Position numbers and translations under genes: made by a program. The notes under the pieces were generated by a model, which did no database searches, was not told the origin of the DNA, and worked only from the letters and a program-made list of their open reading frames with translations. DNA of 64,000 nt from an uncultured Phocaeicola sp. (GTDB taxonomy: Bacteria; Bacteroidota; Bacteroidia; Bacteroidales; Bacteroidaceae), in assembly GCA_948566455.1 (NCBI GenBank), contig CAOYQO010000018.1:1-64000 (forward strand). Reading direction: 5' to 3'. This document shows positions 45,412 to 53,446 of the stretch, piece by piece (the first letter of the stretch is position 1; each line of letters starts with the position of its first letter).

Positions 45412-46515
45412 TCATTCTTGTACACCGAACTTGTAAATAGTTACTTGTTGGTATTCGTCGCCCGGAAGCAATACTGCCGACGGGAAATGTGGTTTGTTAG
45501 GAGTATCGGGGAAACATTGTGCTTCAAAGCAAACGGCACTTCGTGCAGGGAAAGTAGCTCCATGTGCGCCGGTAAAGCCGCCCAGCCAGTTTCCTGTGTA
45601 GAGTTGCACACCGTTTTCTGTGGTGTATACCTCCATGGTACGTCCGCTCTCCGGTTCTGTATAAGTAGCGGCAAGGCTCAATTCGCCACTCTCAGTTTTA
45701 TTCAGTACATAGCAATGGTCATAACCTGCACCATTCACTAATTGCTGGAATTTGTCATCAATACGCTCACCTATTGTATGCGGTGTGCGGAAATCCATAG
45801 GAGTACCTTCTACCTTCAGGATTTCTCCTGTCGGAATGGACACTTCATCAATGGGAATATAATGATCAGCGTTGATAGTTATGGTGTGGTTCAGAACCGT
45901 AGGGGTGGGATTGGCAATACCTGCCAGATTGAAGAAGCCGTGGTTGGTGAGGTTGACAACAGTTGCCTTGTCTGTGGTAGCTCGGTATTCAATAACCAGT
46001 GCATTGGTTTCATCTTCCAGACGATAGGTCATTTCTACTTCCAGATTACCGGGAAAACCCTCTTCGCCATCTGCGGATGTATAGTTGAATACAACAGTCG
46101 TCGGATCCGGTTGGACTGCATCCCACACTCTGGCGTGGAAACCTGTAGGTCCACCATGTAGAGAATTCGGTCCATTGTTGATTGTCAGATTGTGCTCTTC
46201 ACCATAAAGAGTGAATTTTCCTTTGGCTATACGGTTTCCGTAGCGTCCAATAGTAGTGTTGAGGAAAGGTTCGGGGCTGTTGACTACATGGTCTATACTG
46301 TCATGTCCCAGAATTACGTTAGCATACTTCCCGTTTTTGTCGGGGACCATAATGGAAAGGATAGCGCATCCGTAGTTAGTTACTGCAACTTCCATTCCCT
46401 GAGCATTTTTAAGAATAAATAAATCAGTCTTCTTGTTATTTATATCTTTTTGAAAGTCTTCCTTGTTCAAACCAGACAAGTTACTTTCCGTTGACACGGT
46501 GTTTATCATATCCAT
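45412..46515 (-). CDS. galM: Aldose 1-epimerase (galactose mutarotase), cytosolic
   Basis: This 367-residue protein has no signal peptide. Mutarotase motifs are NRIAKGKF, LHGGPTGFHARVW and NLTNHGFFNL with the conserved His, and a late acidic residue near AVCFEAQCFPDTPNKPHFPS. It converts beta- to alpha-galactose for galactokinase. It heads the galM-transporter-galK operon and is clearly related to the lipoprotein mutarotase at 17633, which works outside the cytoplasm. Confidence 0.94.
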   Translation of the reverse strand: MDMINTVSTESNLSGLNKEDFQKDINNKKTDLFILKNAQGMEVAVTNYGCAILSIMVPDKNGKYANVILGHDSIDHVVNSPEPFLNTTIGRYGNRIAKGKFTLYGEEHNLTINNGPNSLHGGPTGFHARVWDAVQPDPTTVVFNYTSADGEEGFPGNLEVEMTYRLEDETNALVIEYRATTDKATVVNLTNHGFFNLAGIANPTPTVLNHTITINADHYIPIDEVSIPTGEILKVEGTPMDFRTPHTIGERIDDKFQQLVNGAGYDHCYVLNKTESGELSLAATYTEPESGRTMEVYTTENGVQLYTGNWLGGFTGAHGATFPARSAVCFEAQCFPDTPNKPHFPSAVLLPGDEYQQVTIYKFGVQE

Positions 46516-46644
46516 GGTATAAAATTAAATTTCTTGCAAATAAAAAGAAATTCTTTCGTACTCCCAAGGGTTTATCTTGAAATGTGAAGAACATTTTAGG
46601 AAAGTTTAGCGTTTAACATTTACGAGGCGAATTGATATTTTTTG

Positions 46645-46652
46645 TAAGTTTG
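46645..46652 (+). promoter_or_regulatory. -7 promoter box of manA in a divergent intergenic region
   Basis: TAAGTTTG matches TAnnTTTG, 57 bases before the manA start. The 194-base divergent gap also has two small palindromes, AATGT-GAAGA-ACATT (46581-46595) and AATGT-A-ACATT (46670-46680), of unknown role. No clear promoter was found for the minus-strand galM. Confidence 0.5.
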
Positions 46653-46709
46653 TCGCGTTAATCTAAAAAAATGTAACATTTTTATTTAAAGCTCTAACAA
46701 AAACTACGA

Positions 46710-47684
46710 ATGTATCCTTTGAAATTTGAGCCTATTCTGAAGCAAACGCTTTGGGGAGGCGACAAGATTATTGCTTTTAAGCAATTGAATGAAACGCTAT
46801 CCGGAGTAGGCGAAAGCTGGGAAATCTCAGCTGTAGAAGACAATGAGTCTGTTGTTGCCAATGGCCCTGACAAAGGCCTTACACTCCCGGAGATGGTAGG
46901 AAAATACCGTCATGAACTTGTCGGTGAAGTGAATTACTCTCGTTTTGGCACAAAGTTTCCCTTGTTAATAAAGTTCATAGATGCCAGATTGGACTTGTCT
47001 ATTCAGGTACATCCGGGAGATGAACTGGCTAGAAAACGCCATAATTCTTTTGGTAAGAATGAAATGTGGTATGTGGTGTCTGCAGATAAGGGGGCAAAGT
47101 TGATTTCCGGTTTCTCTGAGCAGATAACTCCGAAAGAATACAAGGAAAGAGTTTATAATGGAACTTTTGCTGAAGTGCTGCAAACGTGTGATGTAAAACC
47201 AGGGGATGTATTCTATGTGCCTGCCGGTCGTGTACATGGTATTGGTGCTGGTGCTTTCGTGGCTGAAATTCAGCAGACTTCGGATATCACTTATCGTATT
47301 TTCGATTATAACCGGAAAGACGCAGAAGGTAAATCTCGTGAGTTACACACTACTCAGGCTATCGAAGCCATTAATTTTTCCGATGTACAAGATGATTTCC
47401 GTACTGAATACGATCACTTGAAGAACGAACCGGTAGAATTGGTTGCCAGTCCTTACTTCACTACTTCCATCTATGATATGACGGAGGAAATTACGTGTGA
47501 CTATTCTGAATTGGATTCATTTGTGATTTTCATTTGTGTAGAAGGTGCATGCCACATCACAGACGACAGCCAGAATGAAATTGCTGTTCGTGCAGGTGAA
47601 ACGGTGTTACTGCCTGCTGTTGTACAGGAAGTGACAATTGTTCCGGAAGAAGGTGGCGTGAAGTTGCTTGAAACGTATCTGTAA
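46710..47684 (+). CDS. manA: Mannose-6-phosphate isomerase, class I
   Basis: This 324-residue cytoplasmic zinc enzyme interconverts mannose 6-phosphate and fructose 6-phosphate. The zinc-site pattern is visible as the Gln-His pair in SIQVHPGDELARKRH and the His in VPAGRVHGIGAG. A C-terminal cupin-like half (about 240-324) contains AVRAGETVLLPAVVQEV. The gene stands alone between its own promoter and terminator. It feeds GDP-mannose and related nucleotide sugars. Confidence 0.92.
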   Translation: MYPLKFEPILKQTLWGGDKIIAFKQLNETLSGVGESWEISAVEDNESVVANGPDKGLTLPEMVGKYRHELVGEVNYSRFGTKFPLLIKFIDARLDLSIQVHPGDELARKRHNSFGKNEMWYVVSADKGAKLISGFSEQITPKEYKERVYNGTFAEVLQTCDVKPGDVFYVPAGRVHGIGAGAFVAEIQQTSDITYRIFDYNRKDAEGKSRELHTTQAIEAINFSDVQDDFRTEYDHLKNEPVELVASPYFTTSIYDMTEEITCDYSELDSFVIFICVEGACHITDDSQNEIAVRAGETVLLPAVVQEVTIVPEEGGVKLLETYL

Positions 47685-47704
47685 TCTTAGAATTGAATTA
47701 AAAC

Positions 47705-47738
47705 AAAAAAGCTGCACTTTGTAAAGTGCAGCTTTTTT
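47705..47738. terminator. Bidirectional terminator after manA
   Basis: The two 16-base arms AAAAAAGCTGCACTTT (47705-47720) and AAAGTGCAGCTTTTTT (47723-47738) are perfect. A-runs and T-runs on both sides make it usable for the convergent gene ending at 47753. Confidence 0.9.
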
Positions 47739-47752
47739 GTTTTAATATCTGT

Positions 47753-48031
47753 TTATCTTTTGGCAGAGAACATCCTCCTGGCTTTTCTCATTAGTTTTAC
47801 TCCTAGCATCAATCCGTCGAAAACAGCCATGCCTGTATTAAAGGCACGCATGATAGCATTACCTTTATCAGCGGCGGGTGCAAGCGGAGCAAATAATTCT
47901 CTTGCCGTATCCGTCATGATTTCTTTCTGTGCATGTATTTTCTTCCGTAATTCTTTTTTCTGTAATGCAATACTTTCCAGAGTCATGGAAGAAGTATCAG
48001 GCATATTATTCATGATGGTATCATTTTTCAT
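47753..48031 (-). CDS. Small hypothetical protein of a YtxH/holin-like envelope operon
   Basis: This protein of about 92 residues is taken from the ATG at 48031 (MKNDTIMNN), which overlaps the upstream gene by 11 bases; a start at 48013 is also possible. It has a Lys-rich helix (QKKELRKKIHAQKEIMTDTARELFA), a hydrophobic patch (TGMAVFDGLMLGVKLM) and a basic C-terminus (RKARRMFSAKR). I do not recognise a named domain. By position it resembles the third gene of the E. coli yqjD-yqjE-yqjK set, small inner-membrane-associated proteins linked to stress and stationary phase. This is inference. Confidence 0.65.
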   Translation of the reverse strand: MKNDTIMNNMPDTSSMTLESIALQKKELRKKIHAQKEIMTDTARELFAPLAPAADKGNAIMRAFNTGMAVFDGLMLGVKLMRKARRMFSAKR

Positions 48032-48389
48032 TATCATTATCAAAAAACAATCCGGCAATAAAATTCACCATCGGGTTGATGATGAGTTTTTTGCGGAAGG
48101 TAATTACTAATAAAACCAGTAGAAGATGGAAACAGGCGATGATGCTGAAGCTTACCATGAGTCCGCCTACGAGTGGATCTAAAATATAAGCCAGCGCAAA
48201 CGACAAATAAAACAGTGCCACCATGCCTAAAATAATAACCACTGATAATAATATCAGGGCAGAAAGCAGGATTGAGAGTTTCTCAGTTATTTCCAGTTTA
48301 GTATATTCTTTTTGTAGGTTCAGATATTTCTTGAACTCAATGAATAGCTGCTGGAGGTTGTCAATACTTCTATCGTCTGCAAACATCAT
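48021..48389 (-). CDS. Holin-like (Holin-X/YqjE type) small membrane protein
   Basis: This 122-residue protein has two long membrane helices at about residues 36-70 (LSILLSALILLSVVIILGMVALFYLSFALAYIL) and 73-100. An N-terminal amphipathic part (about 1-32, IDNLQQLFIEFKKYLNLQKEYTKLEITEKL) precedes them. This layout matches the phage-holin-family proteins of the YqjE group, which in bacterial chromosomes are not lysis genes. It starts 29 bases after the YtxH gene and overlaps the next gene. Confidence 0.75.
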   Translation of the reverse strand: MMFADDRSIDNLQQLFIEFKKYLNLQKEYTKLEITEKLSILLSALILLSVVIILGMVALFYLSFALAYILDPLVGGLMVSFSIIACFHLLLVLLVITFRKKLIINPMVNFIAGLFFDNDNEK

Positions 48390-48418
48390 AGTGGCTCTGT
48401 TTTTTTGTAGATTTTGTT

Positions 48419-48628
48419 TTATTCGGCTGCTTCGCCTTTAATTTCTGCTGCAATCTCGTCTACCAGATTTTCCATTTCGCTACGGTTCAGGCGAATTCCC
48501 TTTTTACGGAGGATTTCTGCAATTTTGTGACGAGTGTCTTCTCCTTTTTCGGGAGCAAATAAAATACCGACGGCTGCGCCTACTGCTGCACCGCCCAGAA
48601 AAGCTACAAGTACATTTAATCCTTTCAT
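48419..48628 (-). CDS. YtxH domain protein
   Basis: This 69-residue protein has one glycine/alanine-rich membrane segment (NVLVAFLGGAAVGAAVGILFAPEKGEDTR at about 5-33) with the YtxH signature GxLFAPxxGxxTR. The rest is charged and helical. It heads a three-gene operon. Unusually for Bacteroides there is a good Shine-Dalgarno sequence, AAAGGAGAA, 4 bases before the ATG. Confidence 0.85.
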   Translation of the reverse strand: MKGLNVLVAFLGGAAVGAAVGILFAPEKGEDTRHKIAEILRKKGIRLNRSEMENLVDEIAAEIKGEAAE

Positions 48629-48664
48629 AATGTTCTCCTTTCTATTTTAAAGAGGTTAATACTA

Positions 48665-48672
48665 CAAAACTA
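48665..48672 (-). promoter_or_regulatory. -7 promoter box of the YtxH operon
   Basis: The minus strand reads TAGTTTTG (TAnnTTTG), 36 bases before the YtxH start. No TTTG at the -33 distance. Confidence 0.5.
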
Positions 48673-48768
48673 ACACTTTTCTTTGAATAGTTGTTCACGT
48701 AACTTCTTTTTTTTCACCAATCATAAAAAAAACTCCGTCAATTCATATTGGTAGAGCTTTCATTTATT

Positions 48769-48960
48769 TTATTCCTCATTCTTTTTCCATTCACCCGATA
48801 ATTCCGGGGTATATAGTTGACGCGAAAGCGGAAAGCGGATTGAAAATCCTGCTACTCGGGAGACGGCGGATGACACATCCGCGTTCGGTATTAAAGTTGA
48901 AGAAGGACGATGCGGATTAAACGGCAACCGCGTACTTTCTTGCAAACTTGCAGGGGGCTC
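48769..48960 (-). other. Open frame without ATG in a structured non-coding stretch
   Basis: The 614 bases from 48629 to 49242 contain no listed gene. On the minus strand one frame stays open for about 63 codons (48960 down to the TAA at 48769) and reads plausibly as protein near its end (AGFSIRFPLSRQLYTPELSG), but there is no ATG; the first start is a TTG at 48945. The same DNA forms hairpins, for example GCGGATG-ACA-CATCCGC at 48866-48882. It may be a gene remnant, a small non-ATG gene or a structured RNA. Confidence 0.3.
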
Positions 48961-49060
48961 TCACACCCACACACACGTATATGCGTACTTATATAAATAC
49001 GCGCGATTTTATTGTACGTGCGTACGTGTGTGGGTGTGAGAGCCCCTGCAAGTTTGCAAG
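48939..49060. repeat. Large inverted repeat of about 47-50-base arms
   Basis: The left arm (48939-48988) starts CTTGCAAACTTGCAGGGG and continues through CTCTCACACCCACACACACG. The right arm (49014-49060) is its near-perfect complement, ending in CCCCTGCAAGTTTGCAAG. The loop is about 25 bases. Small differences (an extra G and an extra CA) lie in the arms. The motif GAGAGCCCCTG is repeated once more at about 49074-49084. Confidence 0.85.
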
Positions 49061-49090
49061 TTTTGCAAGTTTTGAGAGCCCCTGTTTTTT

Positions 49091-49126
49091 TTCCCTATTG
49101 GGAAAAAATATTTTTCCAATAGGGAA
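49091..49126. repeat. TTCCCTATTGG palindromic element
   Basis: TTCCCTATTGG (49091-49101) and CCAATAGGGAA (49116-49126) form an 11-bp stem that continues as AAAAA/TTTTT. Related but directly repeated motifs occur at 62601-62635. Confidence 0.75.
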
Positions 49127-49209
49127 GTTATTTTCTGTCTTCTGACGAGCGTTACCAGCGTTTAATCTAATTTAACTATAAGAGTAATGTTCGGATTGAT
49201 TGTTCCGCG

Positions 49210-49217
49210 TACATTTG
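49210..49217 (+). promoter_or_regulatory. -7 promoter box upstream of the 136-residue lipoprotein
   Basis: TACATTTG matches TAnnTTTG, 25 bases before the ATG at 49243. No -33 TTTG was seen. Confidence 0.45.
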
Positions 49218-49242
49218 TCCTGTTATTCGGAATATTGGCTAC

Positions 49243-49653
49243 ATGAAGATACGGAAAAGAAAGATGTTTCTGGCTGTCGGGCTGGTGATGCTTGTACTGG
49301 CAGCTTGCAGTAACGTTGACGGTGATTTGGATGCTAAGTGGCAACTTAGGCAATATCAATATGCCGATGGTTCCATGAAACGGCAGGATAGCATTTTCTA
49401 TAATTTTCAGAAAGGCAGCTTTTCTGCCATCTGTTTGTTGAAAAATGGTAGCTATCAAACGTTTTTTGGGAATTATTCTTTGAAAGGAGATAAAATTTCT
49501 ATTATTTTGCTGCCTGAAAGTATGGATGACGAAAATTATGCGTTCTATATAGGGTGGGAAAATGGAGAACGGACGTTTACAATGGAAGAACTGACTTCTT
49601 CATCTCTGTGCTTGGAATGTGGGGGCACTCGTTATTTATTCCGTAAATATTGA
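49243..49653 (+). CDS. Small lipoprotein, lipocalin-like
   Basis: This 136-residue protein has a lipoprotein signal (VLAACSNVDGDLD, Cys22). The mature part has the start-of-barrel pattern of lipocalin-like Bacteroides proteins (DAKWQLRQYQYADGSMKRQDSIFYNFQKGSFSA in two pieces) and ends LECGGTRYLFRKY. Function is unknown; such proteins are probably periplasmic or outer-membrane binding proteins. It precedes the SPOR protein gene by about 50 bases and is likely co-transcribed. Confidence 0.75.
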   Translation: MKIRKRKMFLAVGLVMLVLAACSNVDGDLDAKWQLRQYQYADGSMKRQDSIFYNFQKGSFSAICLLKNGSYQTFFGNYSLKGDKISIILLPESMDDENYAFYIGWENGERTFTMEELTSSSLCLECGGTRYLFRKY

Positions 49654-49703
49654 ATATAATTTAAGATATTGAGATGGAAATTATTAATAAAAACAATATG
49701 ATT

Positions 49704-50210
49704 ATGAAAAAATTAGCAATTTTAGGAATGGGATTGTGTATTGCATTGGCATTCTCTTCTTGTAAATCGAGTGAAAGCGCTTATAAAAAAGCATATGAAA
49801 AGGCAAAACAACAGGAACTGGCAGAAACCCAGACTACTGAACCTGTGGAAGTCGCTCCGACAGTTACTGCTCCGGTAGAAGCAAGAGTAGTGGAAAGTAC
49901 TCCGGTTGCAACTGCAGGTGTACGTCAGGAAAAAGTAGAAGTAATATCCGGTGTAGGTGGTTTGAAAGATTACAGTGTGGTTTGTGGTAGTTTTGGTGTG
50001 AAAGCTAATGCTGAAAACCTGAAAAACTTCCTGGATAATGAAGGTTACAATGCTGTTGTTGCCTTTAATCCTGATGCAGCTATGTATCGTGTAATTGTCA
50101 GTACTTTTAATGACAGAGCTTCTGCTGCCGATGCACGTGATGCTTTCAAGGCTAAATACTCAAACCGTAAGGATTTCCAAAGTTCCTGGTTGTTGTATCG
50201 CCTTAAATAA
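49704..50210 (+). CDS. SPOR-domain lipoprotein
   Basis: This 168-residue protein, from the ATG at 49704, has a lipoprotein signal (ALAFSSCKSS). A low-complexity linker rich in Glu, Thr, Pro and Val (about 30-90) leads to a C-terminal SPOR domain (about 95-168, YSVVCGSFGVKANAENLKNFLDNEG and YRVIVSTFNDRASAADARDAF). SPOR domains bind denuded peptidoglycan at division sites. Upstream in-frame starts at 49674 and 49698 add a polar stretch before the signal and were not used. Confidence 0.88.
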   Translation: MKKLAILGMGLCIALAFSSCKSSESAYKKAYEKAKQQELAETQTTEPVEVAPTVTAPVEARVVESTPVATAGVRQEKVEVISGVGGLKDYSVVCGSFGVKANAENLKNFLDNEGYNAVVAFNPDAAMYRVIVSTFNDRASAADARDAFKAKYSNRKDFQSSWLLYRLK

Positions 50211-50261
50211 TTTGAATTCTTTTTGGTAATTAATAGAAAGGGAAACTCCTCTTTCGAAAAC

Positions 50262-50289
50262 GGGGCAGCAACTGTGAAGTTACTGCCCC
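50262..50289 (+). terminator. Terminator after the SPOR gene
   Basis: GGGGCAG (50262-50268) pairs with CTGCCCC (50283-50289); AACT/AGTT pairs inside. The stem is followed by TGTTTATT on the plus strand. Confidence 0.75.
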
Positions 50290-50391
50290 TGTTTATTCGT
50301 GTCGATTGTGAAAAGTGCTTATAAATATATCATGTAGTTTAAAAGAAGTTATAAAACAGTTAATGGAAACTTTTTAAGATGGAAAAGTTTT

Positions 50392-50399
50392 TAATTTTG
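50392..50399 (+). promoter_or_regulatory. -7 promoter box of the sulfate activation operon
   Basis: TAATTTTG matches TAnnTTTG, 29 bases before the cysQ start; a TTTT stands near the -33 region. No riboswitch-like fold was noticed in the short leader. Confidence 0.55.
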
Positions 50400-50428
50400 C
50401 ATCTTACATCTAAGTATAGATACCATAT

Positions 50429-51250
50429 ATGGAACAACGATATATTTTAAGTGCGATAGATGCAGCTTTGCAGGCCGGGGCGGACATACTTTCCATCTAT
50501 AACGATCCGGCATCTGACTTTAAAATAGAGAGAAAAGCGGATAACTCTCCTTTAACAATAGCCGACCGTAAGGCGCATGAGACCATTATCGGTTTTCTAT
50601 GTCATACTCCTTTTCCTGTTCTGAGTGAAGAAGGCAAACATTTGCCTTATGCGGAACGTTCCGCATGGGATGCTTTGTGGATTGTAGACCCGCTGGACGG
50701 TACTAAGGAGTTTATCAAGCGGAACGGGGAGTTTACTGTGAATATAGCATGGGTTCATCATTCTGTACCTGTAGCGGGGGTTATCTATCTCCCGGTGAAA
50801 CAGGAACTTTATTTTGCGGAAGAACGGCTCGGTGCATATAAGTTGTCCGGTATAACTTCACGTGAAGGCGCTCCGTTGGATGAATTGATGTCAGCTGCCA
50901 CCCGTCTGCCGGTGATGTCTGAAAGAGACCGGTTTGTGATGGTTGCTTCACGTTCTCATCTGACACCGGAAACAGAAGCTTACATTGAAGAAATGAAACG
51001 CTTGCATTCGGATGTGGAACTCGTGTCCAGTGGCAGTTCCATCAAAATCTGCCTTGTTGCCGAGGGGAAAGCTGATGTGTATCCCCGGTTTGCACCTACA
51101 ATGGAATGGGATACGGCAGCAGGACATGCCATTGCACGTGCCGCCGGAATGGAAATTTATCAGGCAGGAAAAGAAGAACCGCTGCGTTATAATAAAGAAG
51201 ATTTATTGAATCCTTGGTTTGTGGTTGAACACAGACGAATGAAAATTTAA
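50429..51250 (+). CDS. cysQ: 3'(2'),5'-bisphosphate nucleotidase
   Basis: This 273-residue protein of the inositol monophosphatase superfamily hydrolyses 3'-phosphoadenosine 5'-phosphate (PAP) to AMP. The metal-binding signatures are SEEGK (Glu67/68), DPLDGTKEF (Asp87, Asp90) and the late EWDTAAGHAI. In this operon it would clear PAP released by the sulfotransferase and also PAPS in excess. It is the first gene, followed after 18 bases by the transporter. Confidence 0.93.
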   Translation: MEQRYILSAIDAALQAGADILSIYNDPASDFKIERKADNSPLTIADRKAHETIIGFLCHTPFPVLSEEGKHLPYAERSAWDALWIVDPLDGTKEFIKRNGEFTVNIAWVHHSVPVAGVIYLPVKQELYFAEERLGAYKLSGITSREGAPLDELMSAATRLPVMSERDRFVMVASRSHLTPETEAYIEEMKRLHSDVELVSSGSSIKICLVAEGKADVYPRFAPTMEWDTAAGHAIARAAGMEIYQAGKEEPLRYNKEDLLNPWFVVEHRRMKI

Positions 51251-51268
51251 TAAAATACAGTACAATAT

Positions 51269-52822
51269 ATGACATTTGAGATAATATTCGTGCTTTTAGG
51301 ACTTTTGGGCATGGTTGTTGCATTAGTGTTGGACAAAATGCGTCCAGGAATGGTATTGTTTTCCGTTGTAGTCTTGTTCTTATGTGCAGGTATTCTGAGC
51401 CCTAAAGAAATGTTGGAGGGGTTCAGTAATAAAGGAATGATTACCGTAGCCATGTTGTTTTTGGTTAGCGAAGGTATTCGTCAGTCGGGAGCATTGGGAC
51501 AAGTAATCAAGAAGCTACTTCCTATGGGAAAAACAACTGTATTTAAGGCCCAGTTGCGCATGCTCCCCACTATCTCTTTTATATCTGCTTTTCTTAATAA
51601 TACTCCAGTTGTTGTCATATTTGCCCCGATTATAAAACGTTGGGCTGAATCGGTAAAATTACCGGCTACTAAGTTTCTGATACCTCTTTCGTATGTGACA
51701 ATTTTGGGTGGTATCTGTACTTTAATTGGAACTTCTACCAATCTAGTGGTACATGGCATGATATTAGAGGCTGGCTATGAAGGATTCACCATGTTTGAGT
51801 TGGGCAAAGTCGGTATTTTCATTGCTATTGCAGGTATTATTTATTTGTTTCTGTTCTCTTCCAAACTTTTGCCTGATGTTCGTACGGATGCGGTAAAACT
51901 GGATGACGACCAGGAGGAGGATAGTAGTTTGCATCGGGTTGAAGCAGTGCTTGGTCCCCGTTTTCCGGGTATCAACAAGAAACTGGGTGAGTTTAATTTT
52001 AAACGTCACTATGGTGCTGCTGTTAAGGAAATCAAGCGAAGCGGACAGAGCATTACGGAGAATTTGGATAATGAAGTCTTGCGCGATGGCGATACGCTGG
52101 TGGTGATGGCAGATGATTCTTTCGTTCAGACTTGGGGAGAATCCTCAGTGTTCGTTCTGTTGGCTAATGGTAAAGACAACGAGCCGGTTCCCGGAAAAGG
52201 AAAACGTTGGTTTGCTCTTATCTTGCTGATATTAATGATTGCCGGAGCTACAGTAGGGGAGTTACCGGTTGTGAAAGAAGCATTCCCGGATATTAAGCTG
52301 GATATGTTTTTCTTTGTTTCCGTGACTACTATTATTATGGCATGGACAAAAATCTTCCCGGCGCGTAAATATACCAAATACATTTCTTGGGATATTCTGA
52401 TAACCATTGCCTGTGCTTTTGCCATTAGTAAAGCGATGGTGAATTCTGGTGTGGCAGATGTGGTGGCAAGTTATATCATCGGTCTGACTGAACATTACGG
52501 ACCGCAGGTGTTATTGGCTGCCGTGTTTATTATCACGAACTTATTTACTGAGTTAATCACAAATAATGCTGCTGCAGCATTGGCTTTCCCGTTGGCACTT
52601 TCCATTTCTTCGCAGATGGGCGTTAGTCCTATGCCTTTCTTTGTGGTAATTTGTATGGCTGCATCTGCCAGTTTCTCCACACCGATCGGATACCAGACAA
52701 ATCTGATCGTGCAAGGTATAGGAAACTATAAGTTTACTGATTTCGTTCGCATTGGTTTGCCGTTGAATATTATAGCATTCTTGATATCCATATTCCTGAT
52801 TCCATTAATTTGGCCCTTTTAA
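51269..52822 (+). CDS. SLC13/DASS-type transporter with RCK C-terminal domain, probable sulfate importer
   Basis: This 517-residue inner-membrane protein has about 11 membrane segments split by a cytoplasmic TrkA-C/RCK-C domain (about residues 212-295, RVEAVLGPRFPGINKKLGEF). The two SLC13 pseudo-repeats show SFISAFLNNTPVV and the late ITNNAAAALAFPLA, the N-N-T/A-A ion-binding hairpins. The family carries sulfate or dicarboxylates with sodium. The position between cysQ and cysC makes sulfate the likely substrate. Confidence 0.85.
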   Translation: MTFEIIFVLLGLLGMVVALVLDKMRPGMVLFSVVVLFLCAGILSPKEMLEGFSNKGMITVAMLFLVSEGIRQSGALGQVIKKLLPMGKTTVFKAQLRMLPTISFISAFLNNTPVVVIFAPIIKRWAESVKLPATKFLIPLSYVTILGGICTLIGTSTNLVVHGMILEAGYEGFTMFELGKVGIFIAIAGIIYLFLFSSKLLPDVRTDAVKLDDDQEEDSSLHRVEAVLGPRFPGINKKLGEFNFKRHYGAAVKEIKRSGQSITENLDNEVLRDGDTLVVMADDSFVQTWGESSVFVLLANGKDNEPVPGKGKRWFALILLILMIAGATVGELPVVKEAFPDIKLDMFFFVSVTTIIMAWTKIFPARKYTKYISWDILITIACAFAISKAMVNSGVADVVASYIIGLTEHYGPQVLLAAVFIITNLFTELITNNAAAALAFPLALSISSQMGVSPMPFFVVICMAASASFSTPIGYQTNLIVQGIGNYKFTDFVRIGLPLNIIAFLISIFLIPLIWPF

Positions 52823-52830
52823 TTTAGATT

Positions 52831-53436
52831 ATGACAGATAATAATATATATCCGATTTTTGATCGGATGTTGTCGAGACAAGATAAAGAAGAGCTCCTTG
52901 GACAACATAGTATGATGATATGGTTTACCGGATTGAGCGGTTCCGGTAAGAGTACAATAGCTATTGCTTTGGAACGTGAATTGCACAAACGCGGTTTGCT
53001 GTGCCGTATTCTAGACGGAGATAATATCCGTAGCGGCATTAATAATAATTTGGGCTTTACCGAAGCCGACCGTGTGGAAAATATCCGTCGTATAGCGGAA
53101 GTCTCTAAACTTTTTATTGATACAGGTATTATTACTATTGCTGCATTTATAAGTCCTAACAATGACATTCGCGAAATGGCTGCCAATATCATTGGTCAGG
53201 AAAATTTTCTTGAAGTCTACGTTAGTACTCCTCTGGCCGAGTGTGAGCGCAGGGACGTGAAAGGCTTGTACGCCAAGGCACGCCGGGGAGAGATTCAGAA
53301 TTTTACCGGTATTTCTGCTCCGTTTGAGGCTCCTGCCCACCCGGCTTTGACTTTAGACACTTCAGTGCTCAGTCTGGAAGAGTCAGTCAACAAGTTGCTT
53401 GACCTTGTTTTATCAAAGATACAGATTAAAAAGTGA
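52831..53436 (+). CDS. cysC: Adenylylsulfate kinase (APS kinase)
   Basis: This 201-residue cytoplasmic kinase phosphorylates APS to PAPS. The P-loop is GLSGSGKS at residues 34-41. The APS-binding region LDGDNIRSGINNNLGFTEADR and the lid EVYVSTPLAECERRDVKGLY are all typical. It starts 8 bases after the transporter. In the absence of a PAPS reductase gene here, PAPS is expected to go to the sulfotransferase two genes downstream. Confidence 0.96.
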   Translation: MTDNNIYPIFDRMLSRQDKEELLGQHSMMIWFTGLSGSGKSTIAIALERELHKRGLLCRILDGDNIRSGINNNLGFTEADRVENIRRIAEVSKLFIDTGIITIAAFISPNNDIREMAANIIGQENFLEVYVSTPLAECERRDVKGLYAKARRGEIQNFTGISAPFEAPAHPALTLDTSVLSLEESVNKLLDLVLSKIQIKK

Positions 53437-53446
53437 TTATATAAAA

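Noticed and set aside
48021..48389. Prophage remnant suggested by a holin-like protein
   Set aside because: No other phage genes are nearby; this holin-like family is common in chromosomal YtxH-type operons.
48834..48853. tRNA-Phe-like anticodon stem-loop (GGATTGAAAATCC)
   Set aside because: The loop matches tRNA-Phe with anticodon GAA, but no acceptor, D or T arm can be built around it.
48948..49145. 65-codon plus-strand open frame through the giant hairpin
   Set aside because: The translation is repeats of Thr, His, Arg and Tyr caused by the alternating palindromic arms; no start signals support it.
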